A stretch of 64,000 nt of DNA, taken from Neobacillus novalis NBRC 102450. Its GTDB lineage: Bacteria; Bacillota; Bacilli; Bacillales; Cytobacillaceae. The stretch is from positions 1-64,000 of the forward strand of contig NZ_BCVP01000016.1 of NCBI RefSeq assembly GCF_001591805.1. The letters run 5' to 3'. Positions 1-9,426 of this stretch are shown one piece after another; positions within the stretch are counted from its first letter, which is position 1; each line of letters opens with the position of its first letter. The notes beneath the pieces are model-generated. The model saw nothing but the letters and a program-made list of their open reading frames with translations, had not been told where the DNA came from and did no database searches. Made by a program: the position numbers and the translations under genes.

Positions 1-539
1 GGGTTTCAGTCCCGGCAAACACAGGCGATTCGCGTGCTAATCCGTGGTCACCGTGGTTTGATTACGCAAAGCTTGGTTCTTTTGCAGATGGGTTAATGAT
101 TATGACCTACGATGAACACAACGCAAATACAACACCCGGGTCAACGGCATCGGTGGATTGGACAGAAACAACGATTCGTTATGCTTTGAATAAAGGAGTA
201 CCACCTTCAAAAATTTTACTCGGTATCGCTGGTTATGGATGGGACTGGGACACAACAGCGAACAAAGCCGTTTATAGCTCCTATTCGCTGTTAATGGGAC
301 ATAAAACAAAATATAAAGCGGAAATTATGTGGGATTCCCGTTCGAAAACCCCTCATTTCAATTATGTAGACGAAAAAAAACAAAGCCACCAGGTATGGTT
401 TGAAAATAGCAACAGTCTACGGTTTAAGCTAAACCTGGTGGAAAAATATAATTTACAAGGAATCGGGATTTGGCGACTCGGCTTAGAAGATCCAATTTAC
501 TGGACAGTCATACCTGAGGAAATAAAAGTAAAAAAATGA
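1..539 (+). CDS. Glycoside hydrolase family 18 protein, 3' part only (YaaH/chitinase-like)
   Basis: The frame is already open at base 3, so the gene starts before the window; an internal ATG at 96 is not the start. The visible C-terminal part reads through DGLMIMTYDEH, the YD-x-H segment of the GH18 TIM barrel, then ILLGIAGYGWDW and GIGIWRLGLED, both typical of the last barrel strands in spore-cortex and germination GH18 proteins such as YaaH/SleL. The catalytic DxxDxDxE motif and any LysM repeats would lie upstream and cannot be checked. Family assignment is firm. A role in spore cortex or peptidoglycan hydrolysis is inferred from Bacillus relatives. Confidence 0.8.
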   Translation, partial: VSVPANTGDSRANPWSPWFDYAKLGSFADGLMIMTYDEHNANTTPGSTASVDWTETTIRYALNKGVPPSKILLGIAGYGWDWDTTANKAVYSSYSLLMGHKTKYKAEIMWDSRSKTPHFNYVDEKKQSHQVWFENSNSLRFKLNLVEKYNLQGIGIWRLGLEDPIYWTVIPEEIKVKK

Positions 540-690
540 TGTTGAATGGTTAATGTTCGTATTACATGGCAAAGTCTGCCACCAATTGTTAAATGTATCT
601 AACATTGTATGGCTGCAACATTGTTGGTCTAAAGGAACGAAATGAATTATAATAACAACAATGAATGTACTAGAAAATGGAGGGAAAAGA

Positions 691-1011
691 ATGAAATTTC
701 CAAATGATGCTGATGGAGATGCTTTACGCAGTCTATATAAAGATGGAGTAGATTTTAAAAAACCACAATCAGTGGACTTTTTTGTTGCCGTGCCTGATCA
801 AGTAACAGGTAAAAAATTATCGCAAGTATTAAAAGAAGAAGGCTTCAATTGTTTCGTAGAGGAAGACGACGAAACAGAAGAATGGGCATGCTGCTGCTCT
901 AAAAGAATGCAATTAAATTATAATGAATTAATTAAAATACAGACTAAATTAGATAACTTAAGTAAACCACACGGTGGTTATTCTGACGGTTGGGGCGTAT
1001 TAGTAGATTAA
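691..1011 (+). CDS. RraB-like protein (ribonuclease E inhibitor RraB family)
   Basis: The 106-residue protein starts MKFPNDADGDALRSLYK and carries the acidic, aromatic-rich RraB fold signature (SVDFFVAVP, EEGFNCFVEEDD, GGYSDGWGVLVD). An upstream in-frame ATG at 661 exists, but GGAGGG at 679-684 sits correctly before ATG 691, so 691 is chosen. In Enterobacteria RraB binds and inhibits RNase E. Most Bacillus species use RNase Y instead, so the inhibitor function is not established here. The gene stands alone. A cluster of three cysteines (ACCCS) in the middle is notable for such a small protein. Confidence 0.7.
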   Translation: MKFPNDADGDALRSLYKDGVDFKKPQSVDFFVAVPDQVTGKKLSQVLKEEGFNCFVEEDDETEEWACCCSKRMQLNYNELIKIQTKLDNLSKPHGGYSDGWGVLVD

Positions 1012-1318
1012 AGTGAATGAGTGAATCTAAGAGTATGCCTAACTATTGGTAATAAAATTTGTAAACATATGTTCCTGAATTCGAGTGCGATGGAGCAATG
1101 TATCATTGCTGGGCTAATGCAAGGAAAGAGATGTATATCCTCAGCAGTTCTTAGAAAGCAGAGGCTGTTGAACATAATGTAGACAAGATTTTCGTACCTA
1201 ATAACCGATGGGTTAATTCTCCGGACGTCAGGCACTTTTACCTATTTAAAAAAATATTGTTGGCTATACTTGTAATGAGTAGGGTAGCATGAATTGTCTT
1301 TATAAATGAGGGATTACA
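1012..1318. other. Intergenic stretch, nothing recognised
   Basis: About 300 bases lie between the RraB-like gene and the RQC-minor-1 gene. I see no clear terminator hairpin, RNA gene or convincing promoter. A minus-strand open frame here (1008-1235) has no ribosome binding site or recognisable similarity and is not called. Confidence 0.4.
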
Positions 1319-2125
1319 ATGGGGAAAAAGGTAAATCGAGTTCCATATGAGCTTAATGCAAACGGGATTAAGTCTTTGCCGATGGATGAAATCAAAATGA
1401 TTTTGCGAGGCGCTGAGGATTTGATCATGAGTGGCGGCCGCGCCATGCTTGCCAAGATTCTTGCCGGATCAAAAGAAAAAAAGCTATTGGAACTAGAATT
1501 GAATTACAGTCCTGTATATGGGGCATTAAAAGATATTACGCAAAAAGAAATCCTCGCAAAAATAGACTGGATAATTCTTCATCATTATTTAGCGATTGAA
1601 TATGAGTACAGACTTCCGCTTTTAGTCTACACCGATAAAGGCTGGGAGATTGAACGGGAGACCTATGCTAATGAATTATTGGATAAGCTAATCTTTGCGG
1701 CTAAGAATGGTCAGTATGAATTTGTCGAATCACTAAAAGATCGTAACCGTGGCATGATCCTTTTATTACTGGACAAGATAGCGGACTCAAGTAATAAAGA
1801 GTTGATTACAATCTTGAAAGCATGGCAAGGGACTGAATATAAAAAGGTCAGAACAAGAATCCAAGAAGTCATTGATGGTTTGGAGAAAATAGAAGATACC
1901 CCAAGTCTAACACGGAATCAAGAAGTAATTTCATTTTCCGCAAATAAAAAATGGCTTTCTCTACCTGAAGAGATTCGCATAAAACTTGAACGAAATGTTT
2001 GGTGTGGTTCTTGTCGGGATGTTGTAAAAATTGAAAATTATGTTGTCAAAGAATCATCGAATGGAATTCTGCTTCAAGGTAAATGTCACAAATGCGGAAA
2101 TGAGGTAGTCAGAGTTATTGACTGA
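1319..2125 (+). CDS. RQC-minor-1 family DNA-binding protein with C-terminal zinc ribbon
   Basis: The protein has 268 residues. The N-terminal 110 residues (YELNANGIKSLP, IKMILRGAEDLIMSGGRAMLAKIL and following) resemble the winged-helix RQC-minor-1 domain described in Bacillus proteins. The middle part is helical and possibly HEAT-like (residues 120-195). The last 45 residues form a zinc ribbon with CxxC (WCGSCRD) and CxxC (KCHKCGNE) pairs. GAGGG at 1308-1312 precedes the ATG. No enzymatic residues are visible; a nucleic-acid-binding role follows from the RQC and ribbon folds. The family name is from memory and no search was run. The gene is monocistronic. Confidence 0.6.
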   Translation: MGKKVNRVPYELNANGIKSLPMDEIKMILRGAEDLIMSGGRAMLAKILAGSKEKKLLELELNYSPVYGALKDITQKEILAKIDWIILHHYLAIEYEYRLPLLVYTDKGWEIERETYANELLDKLIFAAKNGQYEFVESLKDRNRGMILLLLDKIADSSNKELITILKAWQGTEYKKVRTRIQEVIDGLEKIEDTPSLTRNQEVISFSANKKWLSLPEEIRIKLERNVWCGSCRDVVKIENYVVKESSNGILLQGKCHKCGNEVVRVID

Positions 2126-2298
2126 AAAAAACTTTTCAAATTTAACTATACTAATATACAAACATTTATATAGCTTCCCGTTCTGGATAAATAACTAGGT
2201 CTACAAGCCCGTATTTAATAGAATGGGTACGCTGTTTCTAGTTTTTTCTTATTTTTATTCTCTAAGTCAAATCTATTATAAAAAGCACGAAAAGATGA

Positions 2299-2345
2299 GT
2301 GCCAGGTACCATTCAATTCTCTGTAAGGTGACTGGCGCTTTTTGT
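2299..2345 (+). terminator. Rho-independent terminator with long stem
   Basis: GTGCCAGGTACC at 2299-2310 pairs with GGTGACTGGCGC at 2327-2338 (one mismatch, two wobbles), followed by TTTTT. It ends the transcript of the RQC-minor-1 gene. The GTGCC/GGCGC stem ends resemble those of the terminator at 47351-47400. Confidence 0.75.
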
Positions 2346-2419
2346 CTTTTCAAATGGTGTCTTCCAAAACCTTCAATGTGGGTTCGACTCTTACTGCACC
2401 TTTTAATAATACAAAACAT

Positions 2420-2451
2420 AAACGTCTTCCTTTAAATGAGGAAGGCGTTTT
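2420..2451. terminator. Hairpin terminator, possibly bidirectional
   Basis: CGTCTTCCT at 2423-2431 pairs with AGGAAGGCG at 2439-2447 (nine pairs, one wobble). A-rich sequence lies on the left and TTTT on the right. Confidence 0.65.
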
Positions 2452-2587
2452 AATGTTATTGTGGAATTTATAAAAATTCAAATATTTAAAATTTTTCCAT
2501 AATTCTGTTGTTTTTCTATCTTTTGTTGTATATAATAAAAAAAGTAACAACTTCAAAAGAAAATAAAAATTAAAGTATAAACTTCAG

Positions 2588-2603
2588 TACAAAAAATTTT
2601 GTA
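2588..2603. promoter_or_regulatory. Palindrome upstream of the D-amino acid cluster, candidate operator
   Basis: TACAAAAAATTTTGTA is a perfect palindrome (7-bp arms, 2-bp centre) 73 bases before the first gene of the cluster. An RpiR-type regulator is encoded inside that cluster, so it is the obvious candidate ligand. That link is inference, and AT-rich palindromes can arise by chance. Confidence 0.35.
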
Positions 2604-2675
2604 TCTTTTTACAACATACCTATTGATGATTTGCATAATTTAAAATTCCAGACATGGAATGAGGGGTAATAAACT

Positions 2676-3521
2676 ATGGGCTTACTAAATACGATTACAT
2701 TTAAAAGGATTGAAGAGTTAAAGGACATTATGAAAGTTGTCGAGCTCCAAGCAGAAATTTGGAGCTCAGAAATTGTATCTCCTCAGCCACAACTAGTAGC
2801 CTCCATTCATCATGGCGGGATTTTGGTTGGTGCATTTGCTGAAGAAAAGCTAGTAGGCTTTTCCTATGGTTTTGCTGGCTTTAATAATGAAGGCCCCTAT
2901 TTAGTTTCCCATATGACAGGTATATTGCCTGAATACCAAAATGCTGGAATTGGCTACCACCTTAAGTTAAAGCAAAGAGAATGGGCAATTGATTACGGGT
3001 ACAAAAAAATTGTTTGGACCTATGATCCATTAGAAGTAAGGAATGGTTATTTTAATGTCTGCAAGCTAGGGGCGTATTCGAAACGCTATATTCCCTCCTA
3101 TTATGGCGAGTTAAACGATAAATTGAATAAAGGACTTCCAACCGACCGTTTACTGATCGAATGGGACATTTGTACAAAACGTGTTGAAAATGCCATTCTT
3201 GGTATGTCTAAGAATCAAATCGAGAACCTATATGAAACTCTGATCAACTGTGAACAAGCGAGTGAATTTTCATCCCCGATACCTCTCAAGATAAAGGACA
3301 AATACAGTCAAGCTGGATTCCGTGTGCCAGTTCCTTCAAATATTCAATTTATTAAGCAACAAAAACCAGAAGTAGCTCATGAATGGAGATATGCCGTTAG
3401 AGCAGCGATAACTGAAGCATTTTCAAAAGATTATATAATCACAGGTGTTCAAAAAGAACATAATTCAAAGATTCATTATTACATACTAAAAAATAAATTG
3501 GTTGAGGGATCACATGATTAA
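2676..3521 (+). CDS. GNAT-family N-acyltransferase (COG3375 type), probable D-amino acid N-succinyltransferase
   Basis: This 281-residue protein has an N-terminal GNAT domain (residues about 8-160), with the strand GPYLVSHMTGILPEYQNAGIGYHLK containing the acyl-CoA pyrophosphate loop (Q-N-A-G-I-G). A second, less conserved C-terminal half is typical of COG3375. In Geobacillus kaustophilus a GNAT protein beside an N-succinylamino acid racemase and an M20 hydrolase was shown to succinylate D-amino acids from succinyl-CoA. The same three families occur here within 5 kb, which supports that role by context. It is the first gene of the cluster and overlaps the next by eight bases. Confidence 0.7.
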   Translation: MGLLNTITFKRIEELKDIMKVVELQAEIWSSEIVSPQPQLVASIHHGGILVGAFAEEKLVGFSYGFAGFNNEGPYLVSHMTGILPEYQNAGIGYHLKLKQREWAIDYGYKKIVWTYDPLEVRNGYFNVCKLGAYSKRYIPSYYGELNDKLNKGLPTDRLLIEWDICTKRVENAILGMSKNQIENLYETLINCEQASEFSSPIPLKIKDKYSQAGFRVPVPSNIQFIKQQKPEVAHEWRYAVRAAITEAFSKDYIITGVQKEHNSKIHYYILKNKLVEGSHD

Positions 3522-4671
3522 CCGAATAAACAATTGGGTTGCCAAACATGAGGAAACAATTAAATCAACCTATCATCATCTACATTCAAATGCAGAAGTA
3601 AGTTGGATGGAAGTTGAAACAACAAAGTTTCTGTGTTCCCAGTTAGAAAACTTGGGGATTCCATATGAAACGTTTGAAAAGCATACAGGTGTTGTTGGTT
3701 ATTGGGGAAATAAAGAAGTTGGACCCATTATAGGGATCAGAGCAGACATGGATGCGTTGTGGCAGCTTGTTAATGGGAAATGGCAGGCAAATCACTCCTG
3801 TGGGCATGATGGACATATGACAATGGTTCTTCATGCTCTTACTTGTCTAAAGGAGATTGGCTATGAACCGAAGGGCTTGATTAAAATTATTTTTCAACCA
3901 GCTGAGGAGTCTGGAAATGGAGCAAAAGCTATCATTGAAACAGGTGTCATATCTGACCTCGATTATTTACTTGGCCTTCATGTTCGTCCTATTCAGGAAA
4001 TGTCCTTTGGGGTAGCGTCACCGGCTATCTATCATGGAGCAACAACATTGCTAAGGGGTGAAGTAAAAGGTGTACAGGCCCATGGGTCAAGGCCTAATCT
4101 TGGCATTAATGTTGCCGACTCACTTGCTGCTATCATTCAAGCTGTCAATTCCATCAAAATGGATCCCACGGTTTCAGCATCTGCAAAGGTAACGATGATT
4201 AAGGCTGGTAGAGATAATCTTAATATAATTCCTGATTTTGGAGAATTTGGCATTGATGTTAGAACAGATAGGAATGAGGATATGGTTGAATTAATTGAAA
4301 AAGTCCGTCATGCGGCTATTACTGCGGGTTCATTTAATTTTGCTGATGTGAAGGTTGAAACAGTTGCCTCCATGGTGGCGGCCAAAGCGAGTCCAAAGAT
4401 AGAGGAGATTGTCAAAGAGGCAATTGTCGAAGCGCTTGGGGAGGACGCCCTTGTTCCAGCACCAAATACACCAGGTGGAGAGGATTTTCATTTTTACAAA
4501 ATGAATTATCCGAAACTTCAGTCAACAATGGTAGGACTCGGCACTGGATTATCACCAGGCTTACATCATCCCGATATGAGCTTTAATATTGATGCTCTTA
4601 TAAACGGGGTTAAAATCTTAAGCCTCGCACTCATTAAGGTGTTGTCTAATCAAAAGGAAGGGTTCATTTAA
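3514..4671 (+). CDS. M20-family amidohydrolase, probable N-acyl (N-succinyl)-L-amino acid hydrolase
   Basis: The ATG at 3514, five bases after GAGGG (3504-3508), is preferred over an upstream in-frame TTG; it overlaps the GNAT stop, suggesting translational coupling. The 385-residue protein shows the M20D metal-binding set: RADMDAL, CGHDGHM, the PAEES glutamates, GLHVRP and C-terminal HHPDMSF. A dimerisation domain is inserted in the middle (about residues 185-300). The family removes acyl groups from amino acids or peptides. The neighbouring racemase and acyltransferase suggest the substrate is an N-succinyl-L-amino acid, with release of free L-amino acid in the cytoplasm. No signal peptide is present. 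Confidence 0.8.
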   Translation: MINRINNWVAKHEETIKSTYHHLHSNAEVSWMEVETTKFLCSQLENLGIPYETFEKHTGVVGYWGNKEVGPIIGIRADMDALWQLVNGKWQANHSCGHDGHMTMVLHALTCLKEIGYEPKGLIKIIFQPAEESGNGAKAIIETGVISDLDYLLGLHVRPIQEMSFGVASPAIYHGATTLLRGEVKGVQAHGSRPNLGINVADSLAAIIQAVNSIKMDPTVSASAKVTMIKAGRDNLNIIPDFGEFGIDVRTDRNEDMVELIEKVRHAAITAGSFNFADVKVETVASMVAAKASPKIEEIVKEAIVEALGEDALVPAPNTPGGEDFHFYKMNYPKLQSTMVGLGTGLSPGLHHPDMSFNIDALINGVKILSLALIKVLSNQKEGFI

Positions 4672-5550
4672 ATGGAACAATATACAGATAAAATTAGAAA
4701 AGATTATGACAAAATGACAAAGCGGCAAAAAATAATCGCCAAATATATAATGGATTTTCCAAAGGATGTTGCTTTTCAAACGGCAAGACAAATAGGGAAA
4801 GTATGTGGAGTGAGCGAGACAACAGTTATTCGGTTATGCTACATACTCGGTTATTCGGGATTCAGTGAAATGCAAAAAGAGATTCAAACCACCTTACTAG
4901 AAGAAACGACCAGCAGGACTAACCCAATTGAAAATTTTCGAGAGTCATCCAATTCGTTAAGGGATACAAACCTAATTCAATATATGATTGAACAAGATAG
5001 TGCCTATGTGAAAGCTACACTAAAGGACATTGATTTCAAACAATACCAAAAAGCAGTTGAAAAACTGATTGAGTCTGACAACCGAATTGTCCTGGGATTC
5101 CGCTCCTCCTTTGGTCCAGCAAGCTGGTTCACGTTTGCCTTGAATATCGTGATTGGCAATACAACACTTTACCGTGGAGAAATTGAAGATGCCAATTACT
5201 TATTATCAAAGATAGATGAGAACACGGTAGTGATTGCGATTTCTTTCCCAAGATACACTCAGGAGACTTTTTCATTTGTTAAGGCAGTAAAGAAAAAAGG
5301 GGCGTGTATTATTGCCATCACCGATGACCGGTTATCTCCGATTGGTAAGTATGCTGATATCTTATTTAGGGTGATTGCACCATCGCCAATCCCGTTAAAA
5401 GGTATTACACCCACGTTTTCTCTCTTAAATTTGCTAGTGACAAGTATTGCGGCAACTAGTAATCCTAAGGTGCAAGAGCATATGAAGGGATATGAACAAA
5501 ATAGTAACGAATTTTATCCCTTTGCTAAAACAGAAATAATGGAAGTTTAA
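4672..5550 (+). CDS. MurR/RpiR-family transcriptional regulator
   Basis: The 292-residue protein has an N-terminal RpiR helix-turn-helix (residues about 1-80; TARQIGKVCGVSETTVIRLC is the recognition unit). A C-terminal SIS domain follows (about 115-270), with the sugar-phosphate-type loop GFRSSFGPAS. The ATG directly follows the M20 stop codon, so the regulator is cotranscribed with the pathway it probably controls. RpiR proteins normally sense phosphosugars, including MurNAc-6-phosphate. A muropeptide-linked inducer would fit a cell-wall peptide scavenging role but is not shown. The palindrome at 2588-2603 is a possible binding site. Confidence 0.85.
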   Translation: MEQYTDKIRKDYDKMTKRQKIIAKYIMDFPKDVAFQTARQIGKVCGVSETTVIRLCYILGYSGFSEMQKEIQTTLLEETTSRTNPIENFRESSNSLRDTNLIQYMIEQDSAYVKATLKDIDFKQYQKAVEKLIESDNRIVLGFRSSFGPASWFTFALNIVIGNTTLYRGEIEDANYLLSKIDENTVVIAISFPRYTQETFSFVKAVKKKGACIIAITDDRLSPIGKYADILFRVIAPSPIPLKGITPTFSLLNLLVTSIAATSNPKVQEHMKGYEQNSNEFYPFAKTEIMEV

Positions 5551-5579
5551 GTCAAACTTTATTAGATAGAGGTGATGTC

Positions 5580-6602
5580 ATGAATAAGCTTTCTGCTAAT
5601 TTCCTACATAACACATTGGTGATAGACGGCCATTTTGATTTATTAATGGATGTTCAGATCCAACGAGAACAAGGGAGAACAAAGGTTATTGAGACGGACT
5701 ATTTTCCACGTTTCGTTGAAGGTGGTGTGAATGTCATTGTTGCTTCCCTATTTGTGGATAGTAGTTTTTTACCAGAAATGGGACTTCGTAAAGCATTAGG
5801 TCAAATTAGCGCTCTATATGAAGAGGTTAATGAATCTCCTGATAAATTAATGATTTGTTTAAATGGAGAAGACATGAATAGAGCAAAGCAATCAAATAAG
5901 ATTGGCTTCCTTCTATCAATCGAAGGTGCAGAACCAATCGGAACAGATCTTAGCCTACTGCGAGTTTTTTTCGAGCTGGGGGTTCGTAATCTTGGGCTAG
6001 TTTGGAGTCGCAGAAATGCAGTAGGTGATGGAAGCTTCTTTTACCCGACAAAAGAAGGGAAGAAGGGCGGGATTAGCAGCTTTGGCGTGAAGGTCATTGA
6101 GGAAGCAGAAAAACTTGGAATCACGATTGATGTCTCTCACTTAAATGATGAAGGTTTTTGGGATGTTATTGATATTGCAACCAGGCCGGTAATTGCCTCT
6201 CATTCGAATGCTCGATCCATTTGCTCGACCATGCGTAATTTAACGGATGAACAAATAAAGGCGATTGCAACAACCAATGGCGTGATTGGAGTGAATGCTG
6301 CCAGCATGCTCGTAGGGAATGACGATGAAAGTTCTACATTGGAACAGCTGATGAGTCATATTGACCATCTTGTATCGGTGGCTGGTATCCAACATGTAGG
6401 ACTCGGACTTGACCTTTGTGAGGATTTTATGAAATATGTCTCTCCTGATGTTTTGGCAAGTTTCCCTAGAAAACCATTTGATGTGGTATCTGGTCATCGT
6501 TCCATCCCGCAACTAGTTGAGGGTCTTGTGAAAAGAGGTTATTCAAAAAACGAGCTTGAAGCATTGCTTGGAACAAACATTCAAAGGATTTTCTTAAGGT
6601 AG
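5580..6602 (+). CDS. Membrane dipeptidase family (peptidase M19) zinc dipeptidase
   Basis: The 340-residue TIM-barrel protein carries the M19 metal ligands in order: DGHFD near residue 17, the bridging Glu in SIEGAEPI, DVSHLN, and ASHSNAR; NLTDEQI and GLGLDLCEDF are also family features. M19 enzymes cleave dipeptides and accept a D-residue at the C-terminal position, which fits a D-amino acid cluster. Neither a signal peptide nor a membrane anchor is visible, so it should act in the cytoplasm on imported dipeptides. GAGGTGATG precedes the ATG. The first motif reads HFD where many members have HND. Confidence 0.85.
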   Translation: MNKLSANFLHNTLVIDGHFDLLMDVQIQREQGRTKVIETDYFPRFVEGGVNVIVASLFVDSSFLPEMGLRKALGQISALYEEVNESPDKLMICLNGEDMNRAKQSNKIGFLLSIEGAEPIGTDLSLLRVFFELGVRNLGLVWSRRNAVGDGSFFYPTKEGKKGGISSFGVKVIEEAEKLGITIDVSHLNDEGFWDVIDIATRPVIASHSNARSICSTMRNLTDEQIKAIATTNGVIGVNAASMLVGNDDESSTLEQLMSHIDHLVSVAGIQHVGLGLDLCEDFMKYVSPDVLASFPRKPFDVVSGHRSIPQLVEGLVKRGYSKNELEALLGTNIQRIFLR

Positions 6603-6633
6603 CAGGGATTATCCTTGTTAAGGAGGACGTAAC

Positions 6634-7773
6634 TTGACCAATAAACCAATTTCTGTTCGAAAAGTAATCCTTCACCATATGGTTATGACATTAAAAAATC
6701 CATTTACAACAAGCTTTGGAACTTTCCTGGATAAAGAATTCTTCGTGATTGAAATGGAGGATGAAACCGGCGCCAGTGGATTTGGAGAATCTGTTGCATT
6801 TTCAAGTCCATGGTATAGCGAAGAAACAGTTGAAACGAACAAGCATATAATGGGTCAATTTTTAATTCCTTTATTACTAGAATCGCCGATTGAGCATCCT
6901 GATGAGGTATCGATACGATTTAAACCCATTCGTCGAAACAATATGGCGAAGTCAGCATTGGAGAATGCAGTTTGGGATTTATATGCCAAAAGAAATAATA
7001 ACCCCTTATATAAAGAATTGGGTGGTGTCAAACAGCAAATAGATGTTGGAATAAGTATTGGGATCCAACCAACTGCTAAAGATCTAGTTCATGTAATCGA
7101 AGAATTTGTAAATGAAGGCTACAAACGAATGAAGGTAAAAATAAAGCCGGGTGCCGACTATGAGATGTTAAAGGAAGTAAGAAGACATTTTCCAGATATC
7201 TTATTGATGGCTGATGCTAATTCCGCCTATACCTTGGACGATCTTGATACATTAAAAAAACTCGATGAGTTAAACCTTATGATGATTGAGCAACCACTGG
7301 CACATGATGATATTATCGATCACGCTAAATTACAATCCGTGCTTGCAACCCCAATTTGTTTGGATGAAAGTATTCATTCCATTGAAGATGCAAGGAAAGC
7401 AATCGAGTTAGGTAGTTGTAAAATCATTAATATTAAAATTGGCCGCGTAGGAGGAATTACGGAATCAAAAAAGATCCATGATTATTGTTCCCAACAAGGA
7501 ATTGCAGTCTGGTGTGGTGGAATGCTGGAATCTGGGATTGGACGCGCACATAATATTGCCTTAACGACTCTTCCGCAGTTTATTTTGCCTGGTGATACAG
7601 CAAGTTCTTCAAGATATTGGGAAAAGGATATTATTGAGCCGGAAGTCTTCGTAGAAAAGGGTGTCATCCATGTGCCGAATAAACCGGGTATTGGCTATGA
7701 CGTAAACCGTCAAGTACTTGAGTCATTTCGGGTCGATAAAACCGTGTTTTCTAAAAAGAATATATTGGCCTGA
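6634..7773 (+). CDS. Enolase-superfamily N-acylamino acid (N-succinylamino acid) racemase / OSBS-like
   Basis: TTG at 6634 lies seven bases after AGGAGG (6621-6626), and no nearer ATG fits. The 379-residue protein has the muconate-lactonising-enzyme subgroup layout with catalytic KxK (RMKVKIKPG), metal ligands in [19 protein letters not shown] and CLDESIH, and the second catalytic Lys in [11 protein letters not shown]. Members act as o-succinylbenzoate synthase, N-succinylamino acid racemase, or both. No menaquinone genes are nearby, whereas a GNAT acyltransferase and an M20 deacylase are, so racemisation of N-acylated amino acids is the likely job. L-Ala-D/L-Glu epimerase is a less likely alternative. 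Confidence 0.85.
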   Translation: MTNKPISVRKVILHHMVMTLKNPFTTSFGTFLDKEFFVIEMEDETGASGFGESVAFSSPWYSEETVETNKHIMGQFLIPLLLESPIEHPDEVSIRFKPIRRNNMAKSALENAVWDLYAKRNNNPLYKELGGVKQQIDVGISIGIQPTAKDLVHVIEEFVNEGYKRMKVKIKPGADYEMLKEVRRHFPDILLMADANSAYTLDDLDTLKKLDELNLMMIEQPLAHDDIIDHAKLQSVLATPICLDESIHSIEDARKAIELGSCKIINIKIGRVGGITESKKIHDYCSQQGIAVWCGGMLESGIGRAHNIALTTLPQFILPGDTASSSRYWEKDIIEPEVFVEKGVIHVPNKPGIGYDVNRQVLESFRVDKTVFSKKNILA

Positions 7774-7961
7774 TTATGACATTTTAAAAAAATGGCTGCT
7801 GCCAAACCAATGATTTAATCGAAGGCTCAAAGGTGTTAATGGCCATTATGCTATTAGCCATCCAAGGCTCAAATACAACGACTTTTTAAACTTCCGGTTG
7901 TGAATTGTACGCAATGTATAATTTATAATAAAAAAACGAATGGAAAAGGGAGAGATTTTAA

Positions 7962-9413
7962 ATGACACAGAAAACAGTAACAAGTGAATTCGAACAGTAT
8001 TGTCAAGAATTAGCAGAAAAACATAATATTCCTGGCTTTTCAATTGGTTTAGCAAAAGAGGGAAAATTATTCTATGAAAATGGAATTGGTTACCGCGACG
8101 TTGAAAACAAACTACCGCTGTCTTCTGATACTGTTTTTGGAATTGGGTCAGTAACGAAATCATTTACTAGTGTAGCTATTATGCAATTACAAGAAGCCGG
8201 GAAACTTCATGTAAATGATCCCGTTATTAAATATTTACCAGAATTCAAAACTCCGAATGAAGAATATACAAAGCAAATGACGATTCATCATTTCATGACG
8301 CATTCTGCCGGCTTGCCGCCATTACCAACGCTATTTAAATCTTTAAGTAAGAGTGTTGCAAACGATCCAAAGTTTGAGGACGAAGGCAAAACAGAAGGTG
8401 ATATTGGTAAAGTGGAGCAGGAAGCATCGAAAGAACCGGGAGCAAGTGTTGATACGTATGAGGAGCTAATGGCAGACATCGCAAAACAAGAATTTGAATT
8501 ACTTGGTTTTCCTGGGACTGAGTTTAGTTACTCTAATGATGGTTATGCACTTTTAGGGAGCATCATTGAAAGAGTCAGCGGAGTTTCATATGAACAGTAT
8601 ATAAAGGATTACATTTTAGAACCATGCGGGATGAAAAATTCTGTTTTCCATCTTGAAGAATTAGACGGACATGAGGATGTTTCTTCTCTCTATAATTCTC
8701 GTAAAAAAGATGAAAAAACAATTATTTTTGAATCGAACAATCCTTGGGATGCACCATCCATGCGTGCAGCGGGATTTTTAAAATCAACTGTAAACGATAT
8801 GCTTAAATTTGCCGAAATCTATCGCAATGAAGGTAAAGTAGGAGATGCTCAAATCCTGACAGCCGAAAGTGTTGAATTAATAACAACACCACACATTGAG
8901 TGTGATAAAGGCCGTTACTATGGATATGGTGTCATGATTACTCCCGACTATTATGGGTTTAAACTTATTGACCATGGCGGCTCTGTTAAAGGAGTGGCTG
9001 CTCAAATGAACATTCTTCCTGAACTAGGACTGACTGGAGTAGCCTTTGCTAACTTGGCAGGCGTACCATCTGCGAAACTGCTATTTAGTGCTTTTAATGA
9101 TCAACTAGGAAAACCTGTCAAAGAATCCTATCCATCTTATGAGGAAGTTGAGATTTCTGAGGATGAATTAAGGCAATATGAGGGAGAGTTTGTTTCAGGT
9201 GAAGGAGCCAAATACACGGTGGCTGTAGAAGCAGGCCAGCTTCAGTTAAAAGCAGAGGGATTGGATCCTATCACTGATGTGAAACCAATTGGAAATGATA
9301 CATTTATCGTAGCTTTTAGAGAATCAGAACTTGGATTGCGTTTTGTCAAAGATGATGACAATAAGGTGATCCGTGCAGCATTTGGTTTTAGACAAATACC
9401 AAAAGTAGAATAG
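7962..9413 (+). CDS. Serine beta-lactamase-like hydrolase (peptidase S12 type), cytoplasmic
   Basis: The 483-residue protein has SVTKSF (SxxK nucleophile motif, about residue 67), YSNDGY (YxN) and DHGGSVKG (HxG), the class C/S12 triad, followed by a C-terminal beta-rich domain of about 100 residues. No signal peptide or lipobox is present, so it is not a secreted resistance enzyme. S12 proteins include D-aminopeptidases and D-amino acid esterases/amidases. Beside an M19 dipeptidase and a peptide importer, hydrolysis of D-residue-containing peptides is the favoured role. A 188-base gap separates it from the racemase. It is followed 13 bases later by the binding-protein gene. Confidence 0.8.
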   Translation: MTQKTVTSEFEQYCQELAEKHNIPGFSIGLAKEGKLFYENGIGYRDVENKLPLSSDTVFGIGSVTKSFTSVAIMQLQEAGKLHVNDPVIKYLPEFKTPNEEYTKQMTIHHFMTHSAGLPPLPTLFKSLSKSVANDPKFEDEGKTEGDIGKVEQEASKEPGASVDTYEELMADIAKQEFELLGFPGTEFSYSNDGYALLGSIIERVSGVSYEQYIKDYILEPCGMKNSVFHLEELDGHEDVSSLYNSRKKDEKTIIFESNNPWDAPSMRAAGFLKSTVNDMLKFAEIYRNEGKVGDAQILTAESVELITTPHIECDKGRYYGYGVMITPDYYGFKLIDHGGSVKGVAAQMNILPELGLTGVAFANLAGVPSAKLLFSAFNDQLGKPVKESYPSYEEVEISEDELRQYEGEFVSGEGAKYTVAVEAGQLQLKAEGLDPITDVKPIGNDTFIVAFRESELGLRFVKDDDNKVIRAAFGFRQIPKVE

Positions 9414-9426
9414 GGAGGACATTATA

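Larger units (their letters stand above)
2126..2675. other. 550-base intergenic region with two terminator hairpins and an AT-rich palindrome
   Basis: This gap holds a long terminator stem at 2299-2345, a second hairpin at 2420-2451, a tRNA T-arm-like sequence between them (2378-2401, see rejected items) and a 16-bp palindrome at 2588-2603 close to the next operon. Outside these elements the sequence is AT-rich and I recognise nothing coding. Confidence 0.5.

Noticed and set aside
2378-2401. tRNA 3'-end-like sequence (GTGGG-TTCGACT-CTTAC stem-loop followed by TGCACCT) just before a terminator
   Set aside because: The T-arm pairs, but no D arm, anticodon arm or matching acceptor 5' strand can be placed upstream; the apparent acceptor match is part of the terminator stem at 2327. 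At most a decayed fragment or chance.
6634-7773. Menaquinone o-succinylbenzoate synthase (MenC)
   Set aside because: No other men genes are nearby, and the acyltransferase and deacylase neighbours fit the N-succinylamino acid racemase role better; dual activity cannot be excluded.
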